This document shows positions 56,695-64,000 of a stretch of DNA of 64,000 bases, piece after piece. The DNA is taken from NCBI GenBank assembly GCA_964473525.1, contig CAYYPK010000028.1, positions 17,131 through 81,130 of the forward strand. The letters are read 5' to 3'. Below the pieces are notes generated by a model that saw only the letters and a program-made list of their open reading frames with translations, had not been told where the DNA came from and did no database searches. Position 1 is the stretch's first letter. Each line of letters begins with the position of its first letter. The position numbers and the translations under genes are program-made. The stretch is from GCA-2687025 sp964473525 (GTDB lineage: Bacteria > Poribacteria > WGA-4E > GCA-2687025).

Positions 56695-57451
56695 ATGGAT
56701 CTAGCGCAGGGCTTGGAGCGACTCGCCGAGAGGGCGAGGACGTTCCACGATATGGTCAACGGCAACGAGGACGATACCAAGAATTCGTCGGTCCGGCCGT
56801 TTCTACGCACGCTCAGGTAAGACATCGATGATCCGCGAGCGGTCGCGTCCGAGCAACGAGCTGATCACAGGCCAGCCGGTAGCCAGCGAGTGGACTACCA
56901 AGGTGTTCGCGGGCGACCAACCTGTGATGATGGTTGAATGCAAGGCGGGTGGGACAGCCCTCGGCGAGAGCCGTCGCGAGCGGCTCGCCGGCTACTTCGG
57001 CGCCGACAGGCCGACCAAGTTCGCCCTGCTGACGAACGGCACAGAGTACCGGTTCTACACCGACCTCTTGTACGAGAACATGATGGATGAGCAGCCGTTC
57101 TTGGAGCTCCACCTTCACGACCTGGATCCGTCCGCAGTCGCGCGGGTGGCGGCGTTCGGCCCAGACGTATTCGACGTCGAGCGCGTTCGGATGGCTGCCC
57201 AGGAGGAGGCCGGCGTGGCAGCGATGCGGCGTGCGATCGAAGCGGAGCATAGAGAACCGAGTGACCGACTGGTGCGGCTGCTGGCGGCTGCGGCGGCACC
57301 GGAGCGCGGGGCACTCTCCCGCTCCGAGTTGAGGCTGTTCGCTGGGTACACGAAGCGGGCGCTCGACGAGTACGTGAACCGGGGGCCGTCACCTGCCGAG
57401 CCGCATCGCGCGGCTCCTCGCCACGCCGACGGCGCGGCGCCGCCCCAATAG
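56695..57451 (+). pseudogene. Broken HsdR-N-type (type I restriction-like) gene
   Basis: The first 41 codons (LAERARTFHDMVNGNEDDTKNS) end in TAA at 56818-56820 where the family has a residue of a GYD-type motif. The same frame continues with DIDDPRAVASE. Near 56899-56912 the coding moves to the +1 frame, which gives VFAGDQPVMMVECKAG (the acidic/ECK nuclease signature), FALLTNGTEYRFYTDL, MDEQPFLEL and a PSDRLVRLLA tail to 57451. One nonsense codon and one frameshift break what was once a protein of about 250 residues. The family is known from type I restriction-like nuclease subunits. Confidence 0.72.
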
Positions 57452-57483
57452 CGCGTGCCGCTCAGCCCAGACACCGACCTCCT

Positions 57484-57870
57484 CAGGGCGAAGCACGTGC
57501 GAAGGCACGACGTGGATACACGCTCCTCGGTGGGGGATTCTGTGAGGGCAAGTCGCAGGCGGCCATCCTAACCGAGGTGTTCGAGAGGCGGTATGCGAGG
57601 GACAGTGACTTCTAAGAGCAATTCGAACGCGCGCGGGACGCAGAATACGCCAAGGGTCGCCGCAGCGACCGTCGACGACTGGTCGCGCGCAGCAATGAGG
57701 CCCTGTACGCCGGTACCAGGATGGAGAAGAAGCCGAAGATGCCCCGGCAGGCCTCCGGCTGGTACATAGACCCCAGTCGTAGCGCCGCGGACAAGGCGAA
57801 GATGCTCGAGCTCGCCTGCGCTGCTGCAGGCATCGAGTATGGCAGCGATCTCCTGGCTGTCTGGGCTTAG
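57484..57870 (+). pseudogene. Unrecognised gene remnant with an internal stop
   Basis: One frame reads ARRGYTLLGGGFCEGKSQAA and later SGWYIDPSRSAADKAKMLEL through LLAVW, with a TAA at 57613-57615 in the middle and no proper start. Its amino-acid make-up is gene-like, and it lies directly after the broken restriction gene, so it is probably a second decayed accessory gene. I do not recognise the family. Confidence 0.4.
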
Positions 57871-57932
57871 GAGAGCGCAGGCCGCTCCCGCATCCGCAGT
57901 AGCCGCAGTAACCGCGAGGAGACCGACAGGGC

Positions 57933-58520
57933 TCAGTTCCGCCCACCGTTCGCTAGCCCTCGCGCGACATCCTGCAACCAGGCGTCCACGGCGACGGCGC
58001 CTTCGCGCGTGGCTCCCAGCGGGCTCACGAACCCGAAGTTTGGCCCGGGGTCTCGCCACACAAGAGCAAGGCTGAACTCACCAACGGCACGGACGCCGAT
58101 GGTGTACCGCTTCAGCAGCGCCCGCCCCGCGCGCAGTCCAAGGAGGATCTCCTCCTCGTGCACACTAGTCACTTGCTCTCGGTGCAATTCGAGGTAGCTG
58201 CCCGGCTCGACGTATACAAACTGCCCAACGCGGTGCATGCGCAGGCGGTCGGGTTCGGCGCGGAACACCGTCTTCGGATACCAGGACACGGCGTAGAGGC
58301 CCAGCATCGCGAGGCCGACGGCCTCGTACATGCTAGCGACGGTGAACCCGTACGCAACGGCCGACTCGCCCCTGAGGGTCGCGGGAGACGGACTGGGCTC
58401 CCCCTGATGCCGGCTGATGCGATGCAGTCGAGTCTGCTTTCGCCGAACCGTGGCCAGAAACAGGATGGTGCAGCCGGTGGCTGCAAGTATCGCGATCAGC
58501 CCAAGGTACTGCTTGCCCAT
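57933..58520 (-). CDS. Membrane-associated protein of unknown function
   Basis: 195 residues from the ATG giving MGKQYLGL; a GTG 24 nt earlier is possible, and neither has a strong ribosome site. Helix 1 is YLGLIAILAATGCTILFLATV; helix 2 lies near residues 65-85 (SMYEAVGLAMLGLYAVSWY). The rest is a soluble beta-rich domain that includes VYVEPGSYLELHREQVTSVH, somewhat like a PH-type fold. It abuts the decayed patch. No family assigned. Confidence 0.55.
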   Translation of the reverse strand: MGKQYLGLIAILAATGCTILFLATVRRKQTRLHRISRHQGEPSPSPATLRGESAVAYGFTVASMYEAVGLAMLGLYAVSWYPKTVFRAEPDRLRMHRVGQFVYVEPGSYLELHREQVTSVHEEEILLGLRAGRALLKRYTIGVRAVGEFSLALVWRDPGPNFGFVSPLGATREGAVAVDAWLQDVARGLANGGRN

Positions 58521-58622
58521 GTCGTTGTTCCCATGGCCGGCCACTGCGGGTGCGGCCGGCGACCAGAGGCCGCAGGTACCAGCACTCCGGCGGCGATGTC
58601 GCCGGGGCAGCCTCGCGGGCGG

Positions 58623-59720
58623 TCAGTCTGAATACGGGTCGGCGGCGTCCCGCAACGCGTCGCCGAGGAAGTTGTATGCGATCACGACGATTAGGACGGG
58701 CACGGCGGGGAAGATGAGCCACGGATGGTGCAGGAGCACCGTGACGCGCTGCGCCTCCTCCAAGAGGACGCCCCAACTAGTCATCGGCGGACGGATACCG
58801 AGTCCAAGAAAGCTCAGCGCGGTCTCTCCGAGGATCATACCGGGGATGGCGAGTGTCCCGATGACGATGATGTGGCTGTACGAGCCGGGCAGCAGATGCC
58901 GGGTGATGATGTACCAGTGCCCGGCGCCGGACGCGCGAGCCGCCATCACGAAGTCCTGCTCGCGGTAGGACAGCACCTTGCCACGCACCTGCCGCGCCAG
59001 CCCGCCCCAACTGATGAGCGAGAGAATCAGCGTGATACCGAAGTACACGCGTATACTCGACCAGCTGGCCGGGAGCGCCGCGGCGAGCGCCATCCAGAGT
59101 GGGATGGGAGGGAACGCAGCCAGCAACTCGATGACGCGTTGTATGCCGGTGTCGATCCAGCCGCCCCAGTAGCCCGACGCGGTGCCCAACAGCGACCCCA
59201 GTAACATACTCATGAACACGCCGACGAGCCCCACGGTGAGCGACACGCGGCCTCCGTAGACCATGCGCGAAAGCAGGTCGCGACCCATGCGGTCGGTACC
59301 GAGCAGGTGCATCGGGCCGTCGGACGTCACGAATCGCACGACGCCGTCTTCATCACGCGAGAAGAAGCGCACGGCGTGTATCCGTGTTGGGTCGGGCACG
59401 AACTCCAGCTCCATCGTGCGCTCGTCGCGCGAGGCGCGCAGGCCGTACACGTGCAGACCATGTCCGTCGCCGATGTGCAGACGCTGCGGCGGCACGTGCC
59501 GCGTCTCCAGCGCCATCCGCTGGTAGTGGTAGGGCGCGAAGAACGATGCCCCAACGGCCCCGATGTAGGCGACGACCAGCAACGCCCCGGCGATGATGCC
59601 CATACGGTTGCGGCGGAACCTGCGCCATATCAGCTGACGGTACGACAGGCTCCCGACCTCGGCCTCCTCGACGGAGGCGACGTCGTCCGGCGTCGTGGCG
59701 ATGTCCCGCTCGTTAGTCAT
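58623..59720 (-). CDS. oppC: Oligopeptide-type ABC transporter permease (OppC-like)
   Basis: 365 residues. The N-terminal membrane helix is followed by an outside domain (about residues 55-150), then the BPD-transport permease core with EAA-type loop ARASGAGHWYIITRHLLPGS and further helices to the end (DPYSD). OppC-type permease of a peptide or nickel-like importer. Starts 8 nt inside the OppB-like gene. Confidence 0.9.
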   Translation of the reverse strand: MTNERDIATTPDDVASVEEAEVGSLSYRQLIWRRFRRNRMGIIAGALLVVAYIGAVGASFFAPYHYQRMALETRHVPPQRLHIGDGHGLHVYGLRASRDERTMELEFVPDPTRIHAVRFFSRDEDGVVRFVTSDGPMHLLGTDRMGRDLLSRMVYGGRVSLTVGLVGVFMSMLLGSLLGTASGYWGGWIDTGIQRVIELLAAFPPIPLWMALAAALPASWSSIRVYFGITLILSLISWGGLARQVRGKVLSYREQDFVMAARASGAGHWYIITRHLLPGSYSHIIVIGTLAIPGMILGETALSFLGLGIRPPMTSWGVLLEEAQRVTVLLHHPWLIFPAVPVLIVVIAYNFLGDALRDAADPYSD

Positions 59721-60699
59721 AGCGGATCCTCGGATCGACCCACGCCAGCAGCACGTCCGCCATAAGATTCCCGAGGACGAGCAGGACGCTGTACATCATG
59801 ATGAGCGTGCCGGCGAGGTAGATGTCTTCGTTCAGAAGCGCGCGCAGCAGTAGCGGCCCGACCGTGGGCAGTCCCAAGACTATGGAAACGATCGTTGATC
59901 CTGACAGGATCGTCGGCAGGCTCATGCCCAGGATGCTAACGAGTGGATTGATGGCAATGCGCACGGCGTGCTTGACGACGACCACGGACTCCTTCAGCCC
60001 CTTCGCCCGCGCCGTCTGCACGAACGGCTGACCCAGCACGTCCAGCAGGTTGCCGCGCATGATGCGCATCAGTCCGGCGGTGCCGTTCACGGCAACGACG
60101 ACCACGGGCACCCACAGGTGGGTCAGCATGTCGCCCAGCTTGCCCCAACCCCACGGGGCGCCCTCGTAGTACGACGAGAACAGCCCGAACAGCGGCACTT
60201 CGAAGATGTCGAACGTGAAGACCATGAGCGCGAGAGCAACGAGGAACGACGGCAGCGACATGCCCACGAAGCTCAGGAACGTGAGGAAGTGGTCCGACGC
60301 CTTGTACTGGTGCGTCGCGGAGTAGATGCCGACGGGGATCGCAAGCGCGTACGTGAAGATGAGCGACCCGGTGGAAATCACAAGCGTGAACAGCAGCCGC
60401 TCCCAGACGAGCTCGCTCACCTCCCGCTCGTACTCGAACGACTCGCCGAAGTTCCCGACGGCGAAGCCCGTGATCCACAGGACGTACCGCTGCCACACCG
60501 GCTTGTCGAGCCCGTAGCGCACGCGGAGTTCGTCCACCCGAGCGAGGGAACTGCTGTCGCCGTACTCCTCCTCCAACTGCTGTATCTTGCGGTCGAGGTA
60601 GTCGCCCTCGGGAAGCTGAATGATGAAGAACGCGATGACGGATATCGCCAGCAGCGTAGGGATGGCGATGAGGGACCGGCGGAGCAGGTATGTCCCCAT
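59713..60699 (-). CDS. oppB: Oligopeptide-type ABC transporter permease (OppB-like)
   Basis: 328 residues, six helices. The start (YLLRRSLIAIPTLLAISV) and the EAA-type loop (QTARAKGLKESVVVVKHAVR) are typical of OppB/DppB. Abuts the binding-protein gene without a gap. Confidence 0.9.
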   Translation of the reverse strand: MGTYLLRRSLIAIPTLLAISVIAFFIIQLPEGDYLDRKIQQLEEEYGDSSSLARVDELRVRYGLDKPVWQRYVLWITGFAVGNFGESFEYEREVSELVWERLLFTLVISTGSLIFTYALAIPVGIYSATHQYKASDHFLTFLSFVGMSLPSFLVALALMVFTFDIFEVPLFGLFSSYYEGAPWGWGKLGDMLTHLWVPVVVVAVNGTAGLMRIMRGNLLDVLGQPFVQTARAKGLKESVVVVKHAVRIAINPLVSILGMSLPTILSGSTIVSIVLGLPTVGPLLLRALLNEDIYLAGTLIMMYSVLLVLGNLMADVLLAWVDPRIRYD

Positions 60700-62628
60700 C
60701 TACCGCGGCTCCCGGATGAAGGCCTGCTCGGGGAAGCTCGTCGCGGGCGTCACAATCGCCCACGGGCCCAGGATGCCGTCCTCCGGCACGTTGTGGAAGT
60801 GATCCGCCACCATGACCAGCGAAGGCGACCGACCGACGGTACCGATGTGGAACGGGCCGTCGTCGATGTGGATTTGCACCGCGTCGCGTACGTACTGGTG
60901 ACGCTGCTTCTCGTCCGGCTCGCGCTTGATCGCGTCGTAGAGGTCGAGCAGCTCCTTCATCGGACCCGTGGGAGTCTCGCCCTCCTTGCCGCCCGTCTCG
61001 TACCACTTGCCGACCTTCGGATGCCAGTACTTGGGCAGCGTGGGAAACACCCAGTCGGGGTACGTGAACAGGTCCATCTCGGCTTCGCCGTGCATGCTGA
61101 TGGTGAACTCACCCAGCGTGCGACGCAGGCCGAGCTCCGCACCCGGGGGCGTGTGCAGCGTAGCCTCGATGCCCAACGCCTCCCAGCCCTTCTCGACAAT
61201 CAGACCGATGTCGTTCTCCTGGCGGTTCAGGTTACTCGTCGGCACGTCCATCAGGAGGGCTAGCCGCTTGCCGTCGGGACGCAGTCGGTACCCATCCGCG
61301 TCTCGCTGTGTTAGACCCATGTCGTCCAGCAGCGCATTGCCCTTGTCGAGGTCGTAGTCGGCGTCGGCGCGCTTCCATCGCTCGAAGAGCGCCTGCCCCT
61401 CCTCGTCGGCGAAATGCCAACCCTCCTGGCTCACGGTCGCCGCCTGCGGCTCGAGCAACCCCCGCCAGGCGATGGCGTTGCAGCTCTCGCGATCCACTCC
61501 GTAGGCGAGCGCCTTGCGGAAGCGTTGGTCGCGGATGAGTTCGCGGAGCGCCGGGTCTGGGTCGGTCCAGTTCACGAGGAGGGCGGGTTGGGCGCCCGCC
61601 GTGCTCGTCCACCGTCGCATCGTGTATCCCGCGCGCTCCTCACCCTCGAGGTACAGCGCGAGGTCTTCCAGCGCCGCGCCGCGATACTGGCAGTCGATCT
61701 CGCCCGCCAGGATCTTGAGCACCCGCACCTGCGGGTCCGGCACGAGCAGGGACTTGACTGTGTCGATGTACGGGAGCTGTCTGCCCTGGTCGTCCACGAC
61801 GTAGTAGTAGGGGTTGCGTTCCAGGAGGACGCGGTAGCCTCCCTGCGCGTATTCGGTCACGCGCCACGGCCACATCGTCGGCCGGTCGGGGTTCGAGTGC
61901 GGCAGGTTCCGGCGCTGGAACTCCACGAAGTTCTCGTGCTCTGGGTTGTGCGCGGGGTGGAACTCCGTCATGTAGTGCTTGGGTATGTTGTAGACGTTGC
62001 ACCACCAGAAGCCCGTCGCCAGCCAGAGCGGCACGAGCCAGTTGGGACCGGCGAACTCCATGACTATCGTATAGTCGTCGGGCGTACGCACGGCCATCGG
62101 CTTGCCGTCAACGAGGCACCACACGGGCGGGTTGTACGGGTGCGTCTCGTCCTGACACAGCTCGTACCAGAAAGCGAACGACTCCGACGTGAACGGATGC
62201 CCGTCCGACCAGCGCAAGCCCTCGCGGAGACGCAGCGTCAGGACGCTGCCGTCGTCGTTGAACTCCCAGCTTTCGGCGAGTCCCGGCTCGAGGCCTGAGC
62301 AGTCGAACTTCCAGCGGATGAACGGCGCGTAGCCCCCGACCATCTTCCAGTCGCCGATGTCCGGGTTGGTGTGGAACCTGTGCCACTGCCCGCCGTAGAT
62401 CCCCGGCTCCTCGTACCCGGCGAAGTCGTGCGAGGCGACGAGCGGGTTCCTCGGCAAGCGCTCGCTAAGAGGCGGCAACTCTCCCGCAGCGACGCGGCTG
62501 GCCAGCATGGGGGCTTCCAGGGCCGCCGGGTCGCCGGTGTGATCCGCGGGCGGTATCGCGCTCTCGGGCACGGGACCACAGGCTGCAAGAGCGGCCATCA
62601 GCGCGAGAAGCAGAACGCGCCTAAACAC
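60700..62628 (-). CDS. Oligopeptide-type ABC transporter substrate-binding lipoprotein
   Basis: 642 residues, SBP_bac_5 family. The lipobox is AALAAC and the mature protein starts CGPVPES. Core motifs include LTLRLREGLRWSDGHPF and LVNWTDPDPALRELIRDQRFRKAL. At 642 residues it is somewhat longer than most members (about 550). It binds peptides or other oligomeric solutes outside the inner membrane and delivers them to the OppBC pair. The start overlaps the ATPase gene by 8 nt. Confidence 0.9.
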   Translation of the reverse strand: MFRRVLLLALMAALAACGPVPESAIPPADHTGDPAALEAPMLASRVAAGELPPLSERLPRNPLVASHDFAGYEEPGIYGGQWHRFHTNPDIGDWKMVGGYAPFIRWKFDCSGLEPGLAESWEFNDDGSVLTLRLREGLRWSDGHPFTSESFAFWYELCQDETHPYNPPVWCLVDGKPMAVRTPDDYTIVMEFAGPNWLVPLWLATGFWWCNVYNIPKHYMTEFHPAHNPEHENFVEFQRRNLPHSNPDRPTMWPWRVTEYAQGGYRVLLERNPYYYVVDDQGRQLPYIDTVKSLLVPDPQVRVLKILAGEIDCQYRGAALEDLALYLEGEERAGYTMRRWTSTAGAQPALLVNWTDPDPALRELIRDQRFRKALAYGVDRESCNAIAWRGLLEPQAATVSQEGWHFADEEGQALFERWKRADADYDLDKGNALLDDMGLTQRDADGYRLRPDGKRLALLMDVPTSNLNRQENDIGLIVEKGWEALGIEATLHTPPGAELGLRRTLGEFTISMHGEAEMDLFTYPDWVFPTLPKYWHPKVGKWYETGGKEGETPTGPMKELLDLYDAIKREPDEKQRHQYVRDAVQIHIDDGPFHIGTVGRSPSLVMVADHFHNVPEDGILGPWAIVTPATSFPEQAFIREPR

Positions 62629-63634
62629 CTTCTACCCCCTCTAGCGACAAGTCCTCCGCCAGGTGGCAGGCCGTCTGCACGCTGTCGCCGACGTCGCGCA
62701 ACTCGGGCGCCTCCTCCGCGCAAGCGTCCGTCGCATACTGACAGCGCGGGTGGAAAGGACAACCGGGAGGCGGATTCGACGGGTCGGGCACCTCGCCGTC
62801 CAGACGAATACGCGCGCGCGTGCGCTGCGCGTTCGGATCCGCGATGGGCACCGCCGACATGAGCGCCTCGGTGTAGGGATGTCGCGGCTTCGCGTACACC
62901 GCGCGCGCGTCGCCGATCTCCACGACACGGCCGAGATACATCACGGCAATGCGGTCGCTAATGTGCTCGACCACGGCGAGGTCGTGCGCGATGAAGACGT
63001 ACGACAGCTGGAACTCTTCGCGGAGCTCGACGAGCAGGTTCAGTATCTGCGCCTGGACCGAGACGTCGAGCGCGGAGACCGGCTCGTCCGCGACGATGAG
63101 GTCGGGGTTGAGGGCGAGCGCCCGGGCGATGCCGATGCGCTGCCTCTGCCCGCCACTGAATGCGTGCGGGTAGCGTCGCAAGTCCTGAGATTTGAGACCC
63201 ACCGACTCGACCAGGTGAGACACGCGGTCCTCGAGATCCGAGCCGGCGCAGACGCGGTTTACCCGGAGCGGCTCGCCCACCAAATCACCGACGGTCATGC
63301 GCGGATTCAGCGACGAGAAGGGGTCTTGGAAGACCATCTGCATGCGACGCCGATACGGCCGCAACGCCGTCGTGTCCAGGGCTGTAAGATCGACGATGGA
63401 GCCGTTGTCGTGGAATCTCACCGCCCCCTCGGTGGGTTCGATGAGACGCATCAGGCAGCGGCCGAGCGTCGTCTTCCCGCACCCGCTCTCCCCGACGACG
63501 CCGAGCGTCTCCCCTCGGGCGACGTCGAAGCTCACGCCGTCGACTGCCTTCACGTGTCCGACCGTCTTGCGCAGCAAGCCTTGCTGGATTGGGAAGTACT
63601 TGCGCAGGCCGTCAACTTCGAGCAGCGCGCTCAA
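62621..63634 (-). CDS. oppF: Oligopeptide-type ABC transporter ATPase (OppF-like)
   Basis: 337 residues from a TTG that overlaps the upstream stop (TTGA), with GAGGAG upstream. Walker A GESGCGKTT, signature FSGGQRQRIG, Walker B LIVADEP. The C-terminal oligo_HPY region has CPFHPRCQYATDAC, which can bind a [4Fe-4S] cluster. Couples ATP hydrolysis to import. Confidence 0.92.
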   Translation of the reverse strand: MSALLEVDGLRKYFPIQQGLLRKTVGHVKAVDGVSFDVARGETLGVVGESGCGKTTLGRCLMRLIEPTEGAVRFHDNGSIVDLTALDTTALRPYRRRMQMVFQDPFSSLNPRMTVGDLVGEPLRVNRVCAGSDLEDRVSHLVESVGLKSQDLRRYPHAFSGGQRQRIGIARALALNPDLIVADEPVSALDVSVQAQILNLLVELREEFQLSYVFIAHDLAVVEHISDRIAVMYLGRVVEIGDARAVYAKPRHPYTEALMSAVPIADPNAQRTRARIRLDGEVPDPSNPPPGCPFHPRCQYATDACAEEAPELRDVGDSVQTACHLAEDLSLEGVEGV

Positions 63635-64000
63635 GACACCAGCTCCTCAGCGTGCAGCCAGCACCTGGCGGCGTGGCCGTCCGCCACCTCGAGGAGGTCG
63701 GGCATTTCGCCGCACGCGTCCATGCGGTCGCCACACCTGGGCCCGAAGGCGCAGCCGTCGGGCAATGCCAGGGGGTGTGGCACACGGCCTGGGATCGAGT
63801 TGAGCGGCTCGTCGGAGGAGCTTCCAAGGGTCGGCACCGAAGCCAGCAAGCCGCGCGTGTACGGGTGCAGGGGATTCGCGAAGATGCCGCGCACGTCGCC
63901 GCGCTCTACAACGCGTCCCGAATACATGACGACGACCTCGTCGGCGACCGACGCGACGACGCCCAGGTCGTGGGTGATGAGCAGGATCGCCATGCCCATC
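63631..64000 (-). CDS. oppD: Oligopeptide-type ABC transporter ATPase (OppD-like), C-terminal part
   Basis: Partial: the gene enters from beyond the right edge. The visible C-terminal 123 residues include ITHDLGVVASVADEVVVMYSGRVVERG (the H-loop) and the oligo_HPY end CAFGPRCGDRMDACGEMPD. First gene of the operon in this window and overlapping oppF by 4 nt. Confidence 0.9.
   Translation of the reverse strand, partial: MGMAILLITHDLGVVASVADEVVVMYSGRVVERGDVRGIFANPLHPYTRGLLASVPTLGSSSDEPLNSIPGRVPHPLALPDGCAFGPRCGDRMDACGEMPDLLEVADGHAARCWLHAEELVS

Noticed and set aside
56695..57870. Transposon or integrated element
   Set aside because: No transposase, integrase, terminal inverted repeats or target duplication was found around the decayed genes.

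Overview
The window is a GC-rich, gene-dense bacterial chromosome segment. It has no rRNA, tRNA, CRISPR array or insertion sequence that I can recognise. The gene content suggests an uncultured bacterium of the FCB-like or Latescibacterota/Poribacteria type: phytanoyl-CoA dioxygenase-family proteins, Gfo/Idh/MocA and NAD-epimerase genes, a secreted M28 peptidase with a C-terminal FlgD-Ig-like module, FG-GAP/VCBS propellers, a WD40-caspase lipoprotein and several two-domain GNATs. This lineage call is inference; no marker gene settles it. The cell envelope appears Gram-negative (a porin, periplasmic enzymes, Tat signals).

Layout. 1-6928 (+): two tandem ecdysteroid-kinase-like phosphotransferases, a WD40-caspase-PEGA lipoprotein and a secreted PQQ-type propeller fused to a catalytically dead esterase domain. 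6925-11371 (-): a PhyH-family protein and two secreted M28 peptidases. 12027-18141 (-): a tightly packed operon (HEAT protein, zinc-ribbon protein, Gfo/Idh/MocA oxidoreductase, two epimerases, an SDR, a GNAT). 18261-29629: scattered small-molecule enzymes, including a PhyH protein, an APH-like kinase, GNATs, an aspartylglucosaminidase, an Ldh-family dehydrogenase, a VCBS propeller and a glycosyltransferase-TPR protein, plus a DUF433/DUF5615-like pair whose toxin half is internally deleted. 29679-34449: an ECF sigma factor fused to ankyrin repeats, divergent from an ECF sigma / anti-sigma / secreted-protein operon.

34520-50000 (-) is the most striking part: twelve genes in one orientation, many overlapping by 4 nt. 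In transcription order they encode a GltD-like FAD/Fe-S oxidoreductase, a Rieske protein, a b6f-style cytochrome b, a membrane-anchored eight-haem cytochrome c, NapG-like, NapH-like and NapG-like Fe-S proteins, a periplasmic beta-sandwich protein, a NapF-like ferredoxin, a NapH/NosR-like membrane protein with a His/Met-rich repeat, NapA nitrate reductase and a porin. There is no NapB, NapC or NapD. The set reads as a self-contained quinol-to-nitrate chain in which a Rieske/cytochrome b complex and the eight-haem cytochrome take the place of NapC and NapB.

50382-64000: aspartate kinase (+) with a hairpin leader; a nucleotidyltransferase-DUF6807 fusion, a GNAT, a methyltransferase and a sulfotransferase (-); a decayed patch holding a broken HsdR-N-type restriction gene and an unrecognised remnant; a small membrane protein; and an oligopeptide-type ABC transporter operon (-) that runs off the right edge.
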